The notes: generated by a model from the sequence alone, not told the origin. A stretch of DNA of 17,154 bases from Desulfobacterales bacterium (GCA_020345785.1 CP070771.1:6955032-6972185); one strand, 5' to 3'; numbered from the stretch's first letter, positions 8,048-16,196 are shown. Translations and numbers: made by a program.

Positions 8048-9571
8048 ATGTCTAGAAAGAAAGTATTGTTTGTTGGTCTGGGTATTTTAACGGTCTGCAT
8101 GCTGGCAGTCAGCGCTGCCGGCGAACAACCCAAGTACGGGGGTATGCTGGTATGGCGCGTGGGGGCCGAGACCGCTTCCATGGACCCGCACGTAGCCAAT
8201 ACTCTGGGGTCGACCCAGCTTTTGAGCAACATTTACAGCACCCTTTTGCGCTACGATGAAAGCGCCAACGTGGTGCCTCATATTGCCGAGTCCTGGGATA
8301 TCAGCCCTGACGGCCTTGTCTATACCTTCAAGCTGCGAAACGATGTCTACTTTCACAACGGCCGCAAACTGACCTCGGCCGACATCAAGTACAACATCGA
8401 GCGCATGATCGATCCGGCCACGGGGTCACCGCGCGCCGACCGGTTCAATCTGGTAAAACAGATCGACACACCGGACGATTTTACGGTGGTATTCACGCTG
8501 AAAGATGCTTTTGCCCCCCTGTTGGGCAATTTTGCCGATCCCAACGCCATGATCGTGCCGCGGGAAATCGTGGAGGCCGAAAGCATCAAGAAAGAGGCTG
8601 TGGGAAGCGGACCTTTCATGATCAAGGAGATGGTGCCGGGCGACTATGTGCTGTTGGAGAAAAACCCCAAGTATTTCGTAAAGGGACAGCCCTACCTGGA
8701 TCAGCTCAAGCTCAAACTGATCACCGAAAACTCGGCTATTGCGGCGGCCATGCGAAGTCAGACCATCGACGGCACGGTGGTCTGGGGCGCGATGTACAAG
8801 TTTTTTGAGAAAATGAAAAACATCCAGGTGCAGGACGTGCCGGTTTTTGCCTGGGCCATGCTGGAATTCAACAGCTCAAAAGCTCCGTTTGACAATGCCA
8901 AGCTGAGACTGGCCCTGGCCTATGCCATCGACCGTCAGGAAATTATCGATTCGGTCATGCTGGGCAATGCCAAGATCACCGCGCCGGTGCCCGAGGGGAT
9001 GGGCGCCTACTCTGTTGATTGGAGGACGCTGGCCGGCTACCAGCTTGATCTTGAAAAGGCGAAAGCGCTGCTGAAGGAGGCCGGTTATCCGGAAGGGCTG
9101 AAGTTCGAGTTGAAGACCTCCACGGCGTATGCACCCTATGTGCCTACGGCCCAGGTAATTCAGAGCAACCTCAAGAAGATCGGGGTGGAGGTCGAAATCG
9201 TTCCCCTGGAGTGGGGCGCCTACATCAAAGACATCACCAATTTCGACACCTGGACGGCCTGCTTTCACTCCTTTCCGTCCTACACCGCGGATCCGGACGC
9301 CTACCTGTACCGCTGGTTTCACTCCCAGGGCGCCTGGAACATCGGTTTCAGCGATCCGGTCGTGGACGAACTGCTTGATCTGGGACGACGCCTGACCGAC
9401 GTTGCCAGCCGCCAGCTGATTTATCGCCGTGCCCAGGCGCGTTTGGCCGAATTGGCGCCGGCGGTCTACACCTGGCGCACCCGGGTTTCATATGCCCTAC
9501 AGCCCTATGTCAAGGGGGTGATGTTGACCCCGGCCGCAATCTACCTGGACGGCACTTGGCTGGGCAAATAA
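8048..9571 (+). CDS. Periplasmic solute-binding protein, family 5 (peptide type)
   Basis: This 507-residue extracytoplasmic binding protein (SBP_bac_5) captures the ligand and delivers it to the DppB/DppC permease. Residues 1-23 form a signal peptide (MSRKK followed by a hydrophobic run ending AVSA); no lipobox cysteine follows, so it is likely soluble in the periplasm. Family hallmarks include DPHVANTLGS early, the AESWDISPDGLVYTFKLR block near 78-95, VGSGPF, and LRLALAYAIDRQEI in the second lobe. Length is typical. The gene sits between dppC and dppB rather than first in the operon, and is separated from dppB by 170 bases containing a perfect 16-bp hairpin. Peptides are the default ligand for this family, but members also bind nickel, opines, sugars and other compounds, so the ligand is open. 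Confidence 0.94.
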   Translation: MSRKKVLFVGLGILTVCMLAVSAAGEQPKYGGMLVWRVGAETASMDPHVANTLGSTQLLSNIYSTLLRYDESANVVPHIAESWDISPDGLVYTFKLRNDVYFHNGRKLTSADIKYNIERMIDPATGSPRADRFNLVKQIDTPDDFTVVFTLKDAFAPLLGNFADPNAMIVPREIVEAESIKKEAVGSGPFMIKEMVPGDYVLLEKNPKYFVKGQPYLDQLKLKLITENSAIAAAMRSQTIDGTVVWGAMYKFFEKMKNIQVQDVPVFAWAMLEFNSSKAPFDNAKLRLALAYAIDRQEIIDSVMLGNAKITAPVPEGMGAYSVDWRTLAGYQLDLEKAKALLKEAGYPEGLKFELKTSTAYAPYVPTAQVIQSNLKKIGVEVEIVPLEWGAYIKDITNFDTWTACFHSFPSYTADPDAYLYRWFHSQGAWNIGFSDPVVDELLDLGRRLTDVASRQLIYRRAQARLAELAPAVYTWRTRVSYALQPYVKGVMLTPAAIYLDGTWLGK

Positions 9572-9665
9572 TGGCCTAAACCGGCGGCGATATCTCTGGT
9601 GAGCACCAGTCAAACATATACACCATCGAAGCCGACGGTTGGGCCCATTGAGTGAGGACGTCATA

Positions 9666-9708
9666 GAGTAATGCAGAATGAAGGCAGCTCAGTCATTCTG
9701 CATTACTC
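9666..9708 (+). promoter_or_regulatory. Perfect 16-bp hairpin between binding-protein and permease genes
   Basis: The left arm GAGTAATGCAGAATGA (9666-9681) is matched exactly by its reverse complement at 9693-9708, leaving an 11-base loop (9682-9692). It starts 95 bases after the binding-protein stop codon and ends 33 bases before the dppB start. No T-run follows, so it is not a standard terminator. Such hairpins after binding-protein genes often protect the upstream message from 3' decay and lower expression of the membrane genes (known for malE-malF and similar operons). A smaller hairpin (CTGGT/ACCAG, 9596-9609) lies upstream in the same spacer. The role is inferred; the stem itself is directly visible. 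Confidence 0.8.
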
Positions 9709-9741
9709 CGATACTTCAGACAATATCTCGGGTTATTCGGC

Positions 9742-10686
9742 ATGTACACCTACATTGCACGCAGATTGTTGCTGACGATTTTTATCCTGTTCAGCCTCTC
9801 CATTGTGCTTTTCGCATCCATGCATGCCATTCCAGGCAATATCGTGGAGGTCATGCTGGGTGTGGAGGCCACACCGGAGAGTGTGGCGGCTCTGAAAAAA
9901 GCGCTGGGATTGGATGAGCCTATCTACGTGCAGTACCTTAAGTGGTTGACAAACGTGTTGCACGGCAATTTAGGCGATTCGCTTCGCACGGGCAGACCGG
10001 TACTTGGAGAAATTCTCTACCGCTTACCGGTGACAGTGCAACTGACCCTTTATTCCATGATTATTTCGCTTTTTATCGCCATTCCCGTGGGAATCGCCAG
10101 CGCGGTAAAGCAGAATTCATGGTTCGATCACATTTTGCGGCCCCTATCCATCGTGGGACTGTCGGTTCCCACATTTTGGTGGGGTATCTTATTTATTATT
10201 TTGATTTCATATTACATTCCCTCATTTTACTCCGGCGGCTACGTGAGCATCTTCAAGGATTTCGGCGGCAATTTCAAGGCCATTTTCCCGCCGGCCCTGG
10301 CCCTTGGTATTGCGATGGCCGCCGTCGTCGCACGCTTTACGAGGTCCAGCCTGATCGAGGTGCTGCAGGAGGATTACATCACCACCGCTCGGGCCAAGGG
10401 AATGACGGAGCGATTGGTGGTGGGCAAACACGGCCTGCGCAACTCTCTGATCAACGTTTTGACCATCGTGGGGCTGCAGGCCGCATCGCTTTTAGGGGGC
10501 GCGGTTTTGATAGAAACCGTTTTTTCCCTGCCCGGTGTGGGGCGTTTGGCACTGGATGCCGTGCTGCAGAGGGACTACCCCATGGTGCAGGGCGCCATCC
10601 TGACGATCAGCTTTTTATTCGTGTTGGTGAACCTGGTGGTGGATCTGCTCTATGGGTTGCTGGATCCCCGCATTAGAATATCCTAG
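9742..10686 (+). CDS. dppB: Peptide ABC transporter permease, DppB type
   Basis: This 314-residue inner-membrane permease is the DppB/OppB partner of DppC. It opens with the family N-terminus (MYTYIARRLLLTIFILF), has its first membrane helix at about residues 9-30, then a periplasmic segment (LGLDEPIYVQYLKWL, HGNLGDSLRTGRPV). Further helices run to the C-terminal LLDPRIRIS, which closes most family members. The EAA coupling loop lies at about 214-238 (EDYITTARAKGMTERLVV), followed by GGAVLIETVFSLPGVGRL. No strong Shine-Dalgarno is seen at this ATG. It follows the binding-protein gene across a hairpin-bearing spacer and is 206 bases from the next ATPase gene. Confidence 0.94.
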   Translation: MYTYIARRLLLTIFILFSLSIVLFASMHAIPGNIVEVMLGVEATPESVAALKKALGLDEPIYVQYLKWLTNVLHGNLGDSLRTGRPVLGEILYRLPVTVQLTLYSMIISLFIAIPVGIASAVKQNSWFDHILRPLSIVGLSVPTFWWGILFIILISYYIPSFYSGGYVSIFKDFGGNFKAIFPPALALGIAMAAVVARFTRSSLIEVLQEDYITTARAKGMTERLVVGKHGLRNSLINVLTIVGLQAASLLGGAVLIETVFSLPGVGRLALDAVLQRDYPMVQGAILTISFLFVLVNLVVDLLYGLLDPRIRIS

Positions 10687-10844
10687 GTAAATTAGCAATC
10701 GAAGCCATCGAACAGGATGCGCCTGGAATTCCATAGGACAACGTTATGCTGTCCGCAGAAATGCCTAAATTGTCTAAAATTATGGATAGTAACCTTTTTA
10801 TTGAAAAAACAGCAAAAACTCAAGGTCATATAGATTGAAACAAA

Positions 10845-10874
10845 TTGTTAAATTAGCGCAGCTAAGCGTATCAT
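10845..10874 (+). promoter_or_regulatory. Possible weak promoter before the second dppD
   Basis: The 206-base gap between dppB and dppD is AT-rich and holds no gene. TTGTTA (10845-10850) and TATCAT (10869-10874) are spaced by 18 bases just before the dppD start. The leader would be only about a dozen bases. This is weak consensus matching; read-through from dppB is equally possible. Confidence 0.25.
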
Positions 10875-10892
10875 TTCATCAATGAGGCGGTT

Positions 10893-11885
10893 TTGGATAC
10901 GTCACAAATTTTGGATGTGCAAGACTTGCGTGTCCATTTTCACACGTTGGAGGGGACGGTCAAGGCCGTTAACGGAGTGGGCTTTGCCCTTAACAAGGGC
11001 GAAACCCTGGGACTGGTCGGGGAATCCGGCTGCGGCAAGAGCGTTACGGCCTTAACTGTTCTGCGGCTGATCCCTTCACCGCCGGCCCGTATTGCCAGCG
11101 GCCGGGTGCTGCTGAACGGTGAAAATCTGGTCGAGGCGTCCAATGAACGCATGCGCCGGATCCGGGGCGGGCAGATTTCCATGATCTTCCAGGAGCCCAT
11201 GACTTCCCTGAATCCGGTGTTTACCATCGGTCACCAGATCGCTGAAGTCTTTCGCATCCATCAGAAACTTGAAGGGCAGGCCCTCAGGGACGCCACCGTG
11301 GATGTGTTGCACAAGGTGCAGATCCCTTCAGCGCCAAAGCGTCTTAAGGAATACCCGCATCAGCTTTCCGGCGGGATGCGCCAGCGGGTCATGATTGCCA
11401 TGGCGCTGGCCTGCAACCCCGAAATCCTGATCGCCGATGAGCCCACCACCGCCCTGGATGTGACCATCCAAGCGCAGATTCTGGACCTGATGCTGGCCCT
11501 GCGTGAAGAGCTTGGCACGGCCATTCTCATGATCACCCACGATCTGGGGGTTATCGCCGAAACCGCCCAGCGTGTGGTGGTATTTTATGCCGGCAAAGTC
11601 ATGGAAAGCGGAGACGTGCGCACAATCTTTAAAAAGCCGTTTCATCCTTACACGATCGGACTGCTTGATTCCGTACCGCGGCTTGGACGACGCAGCAAGA
11701 AAGGCAAAACCCGCCTGCGCGAAATTCCAGGTATCGTGCCGAGCATGTTCGATTTGCCGGGCGGGTGTCTGTTCGAACCTCGCTGCCGGTGGTCAATGCA
11801 AATTTGCCTAAAAGAACGACCTAAATTAAGAACGCTGGAACCAGGCCACCAGGTGCGCTGTTGGCTGGATCAACCACCGGGCTAA
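10893..11885 (+). CDS. dppD: Dipeptide/oligopeptide ABC transporter ATP-binding protein, DppD type (second copy)
   Basis: This 330-residue ATPase energises the DppB/DppC permease. Walker A is GESGCGKS at residues 43-50, the Q-loop is near 98-108, the signature LSGGM is at 158-162, Walker B ILIADE at 178-183 and the switch histidine is H216. The C-terminal oligopeptide-transporter extension has C-x5-C-x6-C-x17-C. The start is a TTG, supported by GAGG (10884-10887) five bases upstream and by the family-typical N-terminus [11 protein letters not shown]. It matches the truncated DppD at the left edge through the whole shared region and is the template for judging how much of that gene is missing. 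The DppF gene follows with eight bases between stop and start. Confidence 0.95.
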   Translation: MDTSQILDVQDLRVHFHTLEGTVKAVNGVGFALNKGETLGLVGESGCGKSVTALTVLRLIPSPPARIASGRVLLNGENLVEASNERMRRIRGGQISMIFQEPMTSLNPVFTIGHQIAEVFRIHQKLEGQALRDATVDVLHKVQIPSAPKRLKEYPHQLSGGMRQRVMIAMALACNPEILIADEPTTALDVTIQAQILDLMLALREELGTAILMITHDLGVIAETAQRVVVFYAGKVMESGDVRTIFKKPFHPYTIGLLDSVPRLGRRSKKGKTRLREIPGIVPSMFDLPGGCLFEPRCRWSMQICLKERPKLRTLEPGHQVRCWLDQPPG

Positions 11886-11893
11886 AAAAAGTC

Positions 11894-12856
11894 ATGACGG
11901 ATTTTTTGCGCGTAGAAAATTTGAAGCGTTATTTCGCCATCCGGGGCGGCATTCTATTACGTACCAAAGGGTATGTATATGCCGTGGATGATGTCACCTT
12001 CGGATTGCAGCAGGGCGAAACCCTGGGACTGGTGGGGGAGTCCGGCTGCGGCAAGTCTACCGTGGCACGCACCATCATGCGGCTCATTGAACCCACCGCC
12101 GGTAAAATCTATTTCGGCGGCCGGGAGATTACCGATTTGCCTCTGAAGGATATCAGGGCATTGCGTAAAGACATGCAGATGATTTTCCAGGATCCCTATG
12201 CCTCGTTAAATCCGCGGATGAAGGTGGGACAGATCATCGGCGATCCCATGGAAATCCACCAGGTCGCTAAAGGCAATGAAAAACGCGACCGTGTTGCCTA
12301 CCTGCTGGAGTGCGTGGGACTTAAACCAGAGCACAGAGACCGCTATCCGCGGGAGTTTTCCGGCGGCCAACGGCAGCGTATCGGTATCGCGCGGGCGCTT
12401 GCCACCCAGCCCAAGGTGATTATCGGGGATGAGCCGGTCTCAGCCCTGGACGTTTCTATTCAGGCCCAGATTATTAATTTGCTGGAAGATTTGCAGGCGC
12501 AATTTGACCTTTCCTACATCATGATTTCACATGATCTTACGGTCATCGAGCACATCTGCGACCGCATCGCCGTTATGTACCTCGGCCGCCTCGTTGAGAT
12601 TGCGCCTTACGACGTGATTTACAACCAACCGCTGCACCCTTATACCGAGGCGTTGTTATCGGCGGTTACCGTACCGGACCCGGACTACCAAAAAAAACGC
12701 ATCATCCTTAAAGGGGATGTGCCCAGTCCCATCAATCCACCGGCGGGGTGCCGCTTTCATACCCGTTGTATGTACAAAATGGACATCTGCGATAAGCAGG
12801 AACCCGTGCTCAAACAGGCGGGTGATGACCAATGGGTGGCATGCCATTTACGTTAG
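11894..12856 (+). CDS. dppF: Dipeptide/oligopeptide ABC transporter ATP-binding protein, DppF type (second copy)
   Basis: This 320-residue ATPase pairs with DppD. Walker A is at residues 48-56, the signature FSGGQ at 155-159, Walker B VIIGDE at 175-180 and the switch histidine is H213. The C-terminal extension again shows C-x5-C-x6-C-x17-C. The ATG at 11894 gives the normal DppF N-terminus ([14 protein letters not shown]). An in-frame TTG at 11861 would overlap dppD and adds eleven residues unlike the family. Walker B has Gly where the first copy has Leu before the Asp-Glu, a tolerated difference since D and E are kept. Residue numbering matches the first DppF up to the Walker B region. The amidase gene follows 15 bases later. 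Confidence 0.95.
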   Translation: MTDFLRVENLKRYFAIRGGILLRTKGYVYAVDDVTFGLQQGETLGLVGESGCGKSTVARTIMRLIEPTAGKIYFGGREITDLPLKDIRALRKDMQMIFQDPYASLNPRMKVGQIIGDPMEIHQVAKGNEKRDRVAYLLECVGLKPEHRDRYPREFSGGQRQRIGIARALATQPKVIIGDEPVSALDVSIQAQIINLLEDLQAQFDLSYIMISHDLTVIEHICDRIAVMYLGRLVEIAPYDVIYNQPLHPYTEALLSAVTVPDPDYQKKRIILKGDVPSPINPPAGCRFHTRCMYKMDICDKQEPVLKQAGDDQWVACHLR

Positions 12857-12871
12857 AGGAGTTCACTTCAA

Positions 12872-14314
12872 ATGAATCTTGCTGAATATGCTCGTTTGGA
12901 TGGATTGGGCTTAGCAGAGCTTATCCGTAAAAAAGGGGTGACCTCCCGCGAGGTAGCCGAATTGGCTCTGGCAGGAGTTGAAAAAATCAATCCGAAGATT
13001 AATGCCGTTATTGAAATCTACCCAGACCGTGTTGAGAACGCTGGCACACTGCCGCTTTCCGGCAGGGTTTTTTCCGGTGTGCCTTTATTTCTCAAAGATT
13101 TGGGTGCAACTGAAGCCGGCAGAAGGCAGGAAATGGGCAGTAGATTGACCCGCGGTTATGTTGCCGATACGGAGGCCTATCTGACGACCTGCTTCAAGGA
13201 AGCCGGAACCTTAATTCTAGGAAGGACTGCGACACCCGAACTCGGTTTTGCCGCAACCACTGAATCGATACTGACGGGAGCAACGCGCAATCCTTGGGAT
13301 TTGAACCTTATTGCCGGCGGTTCAAGTGGCGGGTCCGCCGCAGCGGTGGCGGCCGGTATCGTGCCGGCGGCGCATGCCAGTGACGGTGGCGGGTCGATCC
13401 GCATCCCGGCGGCCTGCTGCGGTGTAATCGGATTGAAGCCGTCCCGTGGACGGGTTAGCTGCGGACCGGCGGCCGATGAACGGCTTTTCGGACTGGTCCA
13501 GGAATTTGTTGTCAGCCGAACCGTCAGAGATACAGCGGCCATGCTGGATGCCGCCAGTCGTCCGGCTCCGGGCGACCCCTTCATGATCGTCCAGCACCAC
13601 CAATCCTTTCTGGAAGAAGTCGATAACCCGGCCGGAAAATTGCGTATAGCATATACCGCTGAAAGTTGGACCGGAGTTGACGTGAATCCGGAAATCGCTG
13701 CTGGCGTCAAACATATCGCCCGCATTTGCGAGGACATGGGCCATTATGTTGAAACGGCCAAACCGCGGATTGATCTGGAACAGTATTTCAGCGCGCTGGG
13801 GGTATTTTGGGGGGCTTCGATGCATTATGCATGCGATCAGCTCGCCCAAAAGATGGATCGCCCCGTCGACAGACATCATTTGGAGCCCGTGACCCTCAAG
13901 ATATATGAAGACGCCGGACAATTTTCTGCCGCCGATGTAATCCGTGCCCGGGCCGCCGTGAACTTGACCCGGCGTAAGCTTGGGGCGTTTTTCGAAAGAT
14001 ATGATTTACTGCTGTCGCCGACCATTGCTCAGCTTCCAGTGCCTGTCGGCACTATCGACCAGAATCAGGATGTTCCCTTAGAGAAGTGGTATGAGGGTAC
14101 GTCTCAGTTTAACACTTTTACCAATTTGTTCAATGCCACGGGTCTGCCGGCCATTTCGCTGCCCCTGTGTCAAAGTTCAGCCGGTCTGCCCATCGGCATC
14201 CAGTTTGGTGCCCGCTTTGGTGAGGAGGATTTGCTGATTCGGATTGCCAGCGCTTTTGAGAAAGCCCTGCCCTGGGCGAATCGTAAACCGCCGATCCATG
14301 TCGGGAATTCGTAA
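12872..14314 (+). CDS. Amidase-signature family hydrolase (copy 2)
   Basis: This 480-residue amidase is a paralogue of the one at 1764, with the same triad numbering: K75 (FLKDLG), S151 (GGSSGG) and S175 (DGGGSIRIPA). Both share the unusual opening MNL-EY, DGLGLA and a CCG right after the nucleophile motif. Divergence is concentrated in the middle and C-terminal substrate-pocket region (about 300-410), where this copy has FWGASMHYACDQLA in place of NIFGLSDVGLAKFA. The two may therefore take different substrates. AGAGGAG overlaps the upstream dppF stop codon and lies ten bases before the ATG, indicating co-transcription with the transporter. There is no signal peptide. The specific substrate is unknown. 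Confidence 0.93.
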   Translation: MNLAEYARLDGLGLAELIRKKGVTSREVAELALAGVEKINPKINAVIEIYPDRVENAGTLPLSGRVFSGVPLFLKDLGATEAGRRQEMGSRLTRGYVADTEAYLTTCFKEAGTLILGRTATPELGFAATTESILTGATRNPWDLNLIAGGSSGGSAAAVAAGIVPAAHASDGGGSIRIPAACCGVIGLKPSRGRVSCGPAADERLFGLVQEFVVSRTVRDTAAMLDAASRPAPGDPFMIVQHHQSFLEEVDNPAGKLRIAYTAESWTGVDVNPEIAAGVKHIARICEDMGHYVETAKPRIDLEQYFSALGVFWGASMHYACDQLAQKMDRPVDRHHLEPVTLKIYEDAGQFSAADVIRARAAVNLTRRKLGAFFERYDLLLSPTIAQLPVPVGTIDQNQDVPLEKWYEGTSQFNTFTNLFNATGLPAISLPLCQSSAGLPIGIQFGARFGEEDLLIRIASAFEKALPWANRKPPIHVGNS

Positions 14315-14370
14315 AGAAATTTTTAGCACTGAAAACACAAAAAATATGCGCAGCCTTAAGGAGTTTGGAT

Positions 14371-15177
14371 ATGAGAAAAATTATTTGGGAGGGCAACCAC
14401 CGATGTGCCGTCAGTTTGACCTTTGACGTGGATGGTGAAACCCTCTGGATATCGAAAGATCCGGCCAATGAGAAGCGCACCGGCGTATTGTCACAGGGTG
14501 CATATGGTCCCAAAGTGGGCGTGCCCTTAATTCTTGATTTGCTTGAACGCTATGGTATCCGCGCTACTTTTTTTGTTCCGGGCTGGATTGTGGAACAATA
14601 TCCTGCAATCATCGAACAAATTTATCGCAGCGGGCATGAAATCGGCCATCACGGCTACAAGCATGAATGGCCCGACAGTGATCATCCTGAAATGGAAAAG
14701 GAAGTCCTGTTGAAGGGCATAAAGGCCATTAGCAGCCTTTCCGGCGAGCGACCCTGCGGGTACCGGTCGCCGGCGTGGGAGCTGACGCCCAACACCTTGA
14801 ATTTCCTAAAGGATGAAGGTTTTCTGTACTCTTCCAACCTGATGGACGATTTCGTACCGTATCTGCACCCGCAAGGCATCGTAGAGCTGCCGGTTCAATG
14901 GCTGCTTGATGATGCGCCTTTCTTTTTGTTTCAAACCCGGGTTCCGTCGCGGCCCATATTTCCGGCCGAATTTGTTTTAAATGCCTGGCAGGAGGAATTT
15001 CACGGAATTTACCACTTCGGCGGATTTTTTAATCTAACGATGCACCCGCAGTTTATCGGACGTCCCGGACGCCTGCTCATGCTCGAGAAAATGATTCAAA
15101 AAATTTTATCTTATCCTGAAGTGTGGATCGCGCCATTGATGAGCGTGGCTCGCTACTGGAAGGAAATTCAGAAATGA
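14371..15177 (+). CDS. Cytoplasmic polysaccharide-deacetylase-fold (NodB-like) hydrolase, HpPgdA/PuuE type
   Basis: This 268-residue metal-dependent hydrolase has the NodB fold. Motifs are TFDVD (17-21; D19 catalytic base and D21 metal ligand by family analogy), H94-x3-H98 (HHGYKH), GYRSPAWE (130-137) and the late MHP with H225. Spacing and sequence resemble Helicobacter pylori HP0310 (HpPgdA) and the related allantoinase PuuE and cyclic-imide hydrolase group. These are soluble, and several act on cyclic amides or imides rather than polysaccharide. No signal peptide is present, which argues against cell-wall deacetylation. The ATG at 14371 has AAGGAG seven bases upstream; an in-frame TTG at 14365 sits too close to it. 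It follows amidase 2 after 56 bases and overlaps the SDR gene. An imidase or amidohydrolase role fits the context but is inference. Confidence 0.88.
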   Translation: MRKIIWEGNHRCAVSLTFDVDGETLWISKDPANEKRTGVLSQGAYGPKVGVPLILDLLERYGIRATFFVPGWIVEQYPAIIEQIYRSGHEIGHHGYKHEWPDSDHPEMEKEVLLKGIKAISSLSGERPCGYRSPAWELTPNTLNFLKDEGFLYSSNLMDDFVPYLHPQGIVELPVQWLLDDAPFFLFQTRVPSRPIFPAEFVLNAWQEEFHGIYHFGGFFNLTMHPQFIGRPGRLLMLEKMIQKILSYPEVWIAPLMSVARYWKEIQK

Positions 15178-15923
15178 AGGGAACAGAGATTCAGAAACAA
15201 GGACAGGTAGTGATCATCACCGGCGCAGCGAGGGGAATCGGGCGGGCGATTTCCGAAAGGCTGGCGAACGACGGTCATCATTTAGCATTAAATGACATTG
15301 ACGGTGAGGCGCTCACGGCTGCGCTTGCCCAAATAAAGGAAGCAGGACATCAGGTGCTTGGCATTGCCGGCGATGTGAGTGATCCGGATACCTCTGTGGC
15401 GATGGTTGGCAGGGTAATGGAGCAATTTGGGTGCATTGACAGCCTGGTGAACAATGCAGGTATCGGCGGGGTCGGCAAATCCATACTTGAACTGACTTTG
15501 GATGAATGGGAGGAAATGCTGCGGATCGATTTAACATCAACATTTCTTCTTTGCCGCGCTGTACTGCCGCATATGATTTCTCAGCAAAGAGGCAGAATCG
15601 TAAACATTTCGTCGATCACTGCCATGATGGGAGTTGCGGGCAGCACGCATTATGCAGCGGCCAAAGCCGGCGTCATCGGTTTTTCGAAGTCCCTGGCACG
15701 CGAGGTGGCCGACAAGCGCATCAACGTCAACGTGGTGGCCCCCGGTTTAATTGACACCGCCATGTCCCGCAAACGAGGGATTGACCATCAACGGCACCTG
15801 GTGGCCTGGCCCCGGATTGGACAACCGGCGGACATCGCCGGTGTGGTTGCATTTTTGCTCTCGGATGCGGCGGAATTTATTACCGGCCAGGTCATCAGCC
15901 CCAGTGGTGGGGCATATATGTAA
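15174..15923 (+). CDS. Short-chain dehydrogenase/reductase (SDR), FabG-like
   Basis: This 249-residue classical SDR is an NAD(P)-dependent oxidoreductase for alcohols and ketones. The Rossmann glycine motif is TGAARGIG (16-23), the NNAG motif is at 93-96, and the catalytic residues are S147, Y160 and K164 (YAAAK). The usual structural/catalytic Asn before helix 4 is Asp here (RIDLTST, D119), seen in some active SDRs. The C-terminal VISPSGGAYM is typical. D41 after beta-strand 2 (ALNDIDG) suggests preference for NAD over NADP (family rule). The ATG overlaps the upstream stop codon as ATGA, with AAGGA nine bases upstream, so translation is coupled to the NodB-like hydrolase. A longer frame from the GTG at 15123 would overlap the upstream gene by 55 bases and is less likely. 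Its substrate is unknown; the coupling suggests it acts on a product of that hydrolase. Confidence 0.92.
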   Translation: MKGTEIQKQGQVVIITGAARGIGRAISERLANDGHHLALNDIDGEALTAALAQIKEAGHQVLGIAGDVSDPDTSVAMVGRVMEQFGCIDSLVNNAGIGGVGKSILELTLDEWEEMLRIDLTSTFLLCRAVLPHMISQQRGRIVNISSITAMMGVAGSTHYAAAKAGVIGFSKSLAREVADKRINVNVVAPGLIDTAMSRKRGIDHQRHLVAWPRIGQPADIAGVVAFLLSDAAEFITGQVISPSGGAYM

Positions 15924-16196
15924 ATCCACAGCTTCCTGCTAAATAGCTTCTTCGGCCTTTAAGTGGTTGATCTTAGCATTACGGTATCGGTCAAACTAGG
16001 TAAACGCTGTGTATGTATGTGAAAAGAGATTATGTGGTGGAGTATTGTTAGGTGGCACGAAAAAATTTACAACTTGATTTATTCCCAAATAATAAGGTAC
16101 ATATTTTTCCGTTGATGGAATCCCAAAGTTGGTAAAGCGGATTCCGCCGGGCAAGCCTCTGTAATAATTAATAATCAATCAATAAGGAAAAATATC
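15924..16196. other. 273-base intergenic region before the aldehyde oxidoreductase gene
   Basis: This AT-rich spacer has no supportable gene. It contains a modest inverted repeat, GGAATCC (16117-16123) against GGATTCC (16139-16145), with a 15-base loop that could be an operator or a weak hairpin. It also contains TGGCACG (16053-16059), which matches the -24 half of a sigma54 promoter but lacks a GC at the -12 position. AAGGA sits about a dozen bases before the downstream ATG. No recognisable molybdenum- or tungsten-cofactor riboswitch was seen by eye. Its length suggests the next gene starts a separate transcription unit. Confidence 0.5.

Noticed and set aside
9678..9917. 79-residue + strand frame starting in the spacer before dppB
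   Set aside because: It begins inside the 16-bp hairpin and runs out of frame into dppB; no ribosome-binding site or recognisable product.
9942..10676. 244-residue + strand frame overlapping dppB
   Set aside because: It is a shifted frame of dppB; the product is Arg/Gly/His-rich and lacks membrane helices, while the dppB frame matches the permease family from end to end.
16053..16069. Sigma54 promoter (TGGCACG) before the aldehyde oxidoreductase
   Set aside because: The -24 half matches well but the -12 position has AATT instead of a GC-containing element at the required spacing.
15924..16196. Molybdenum/tungsten-cofactor riboswitch upstream of aor
   Set aside because: The position would be sensible, but I could not find the conserved paired segments of that RNA; only a weak 7-bp inverted repeat is visible.
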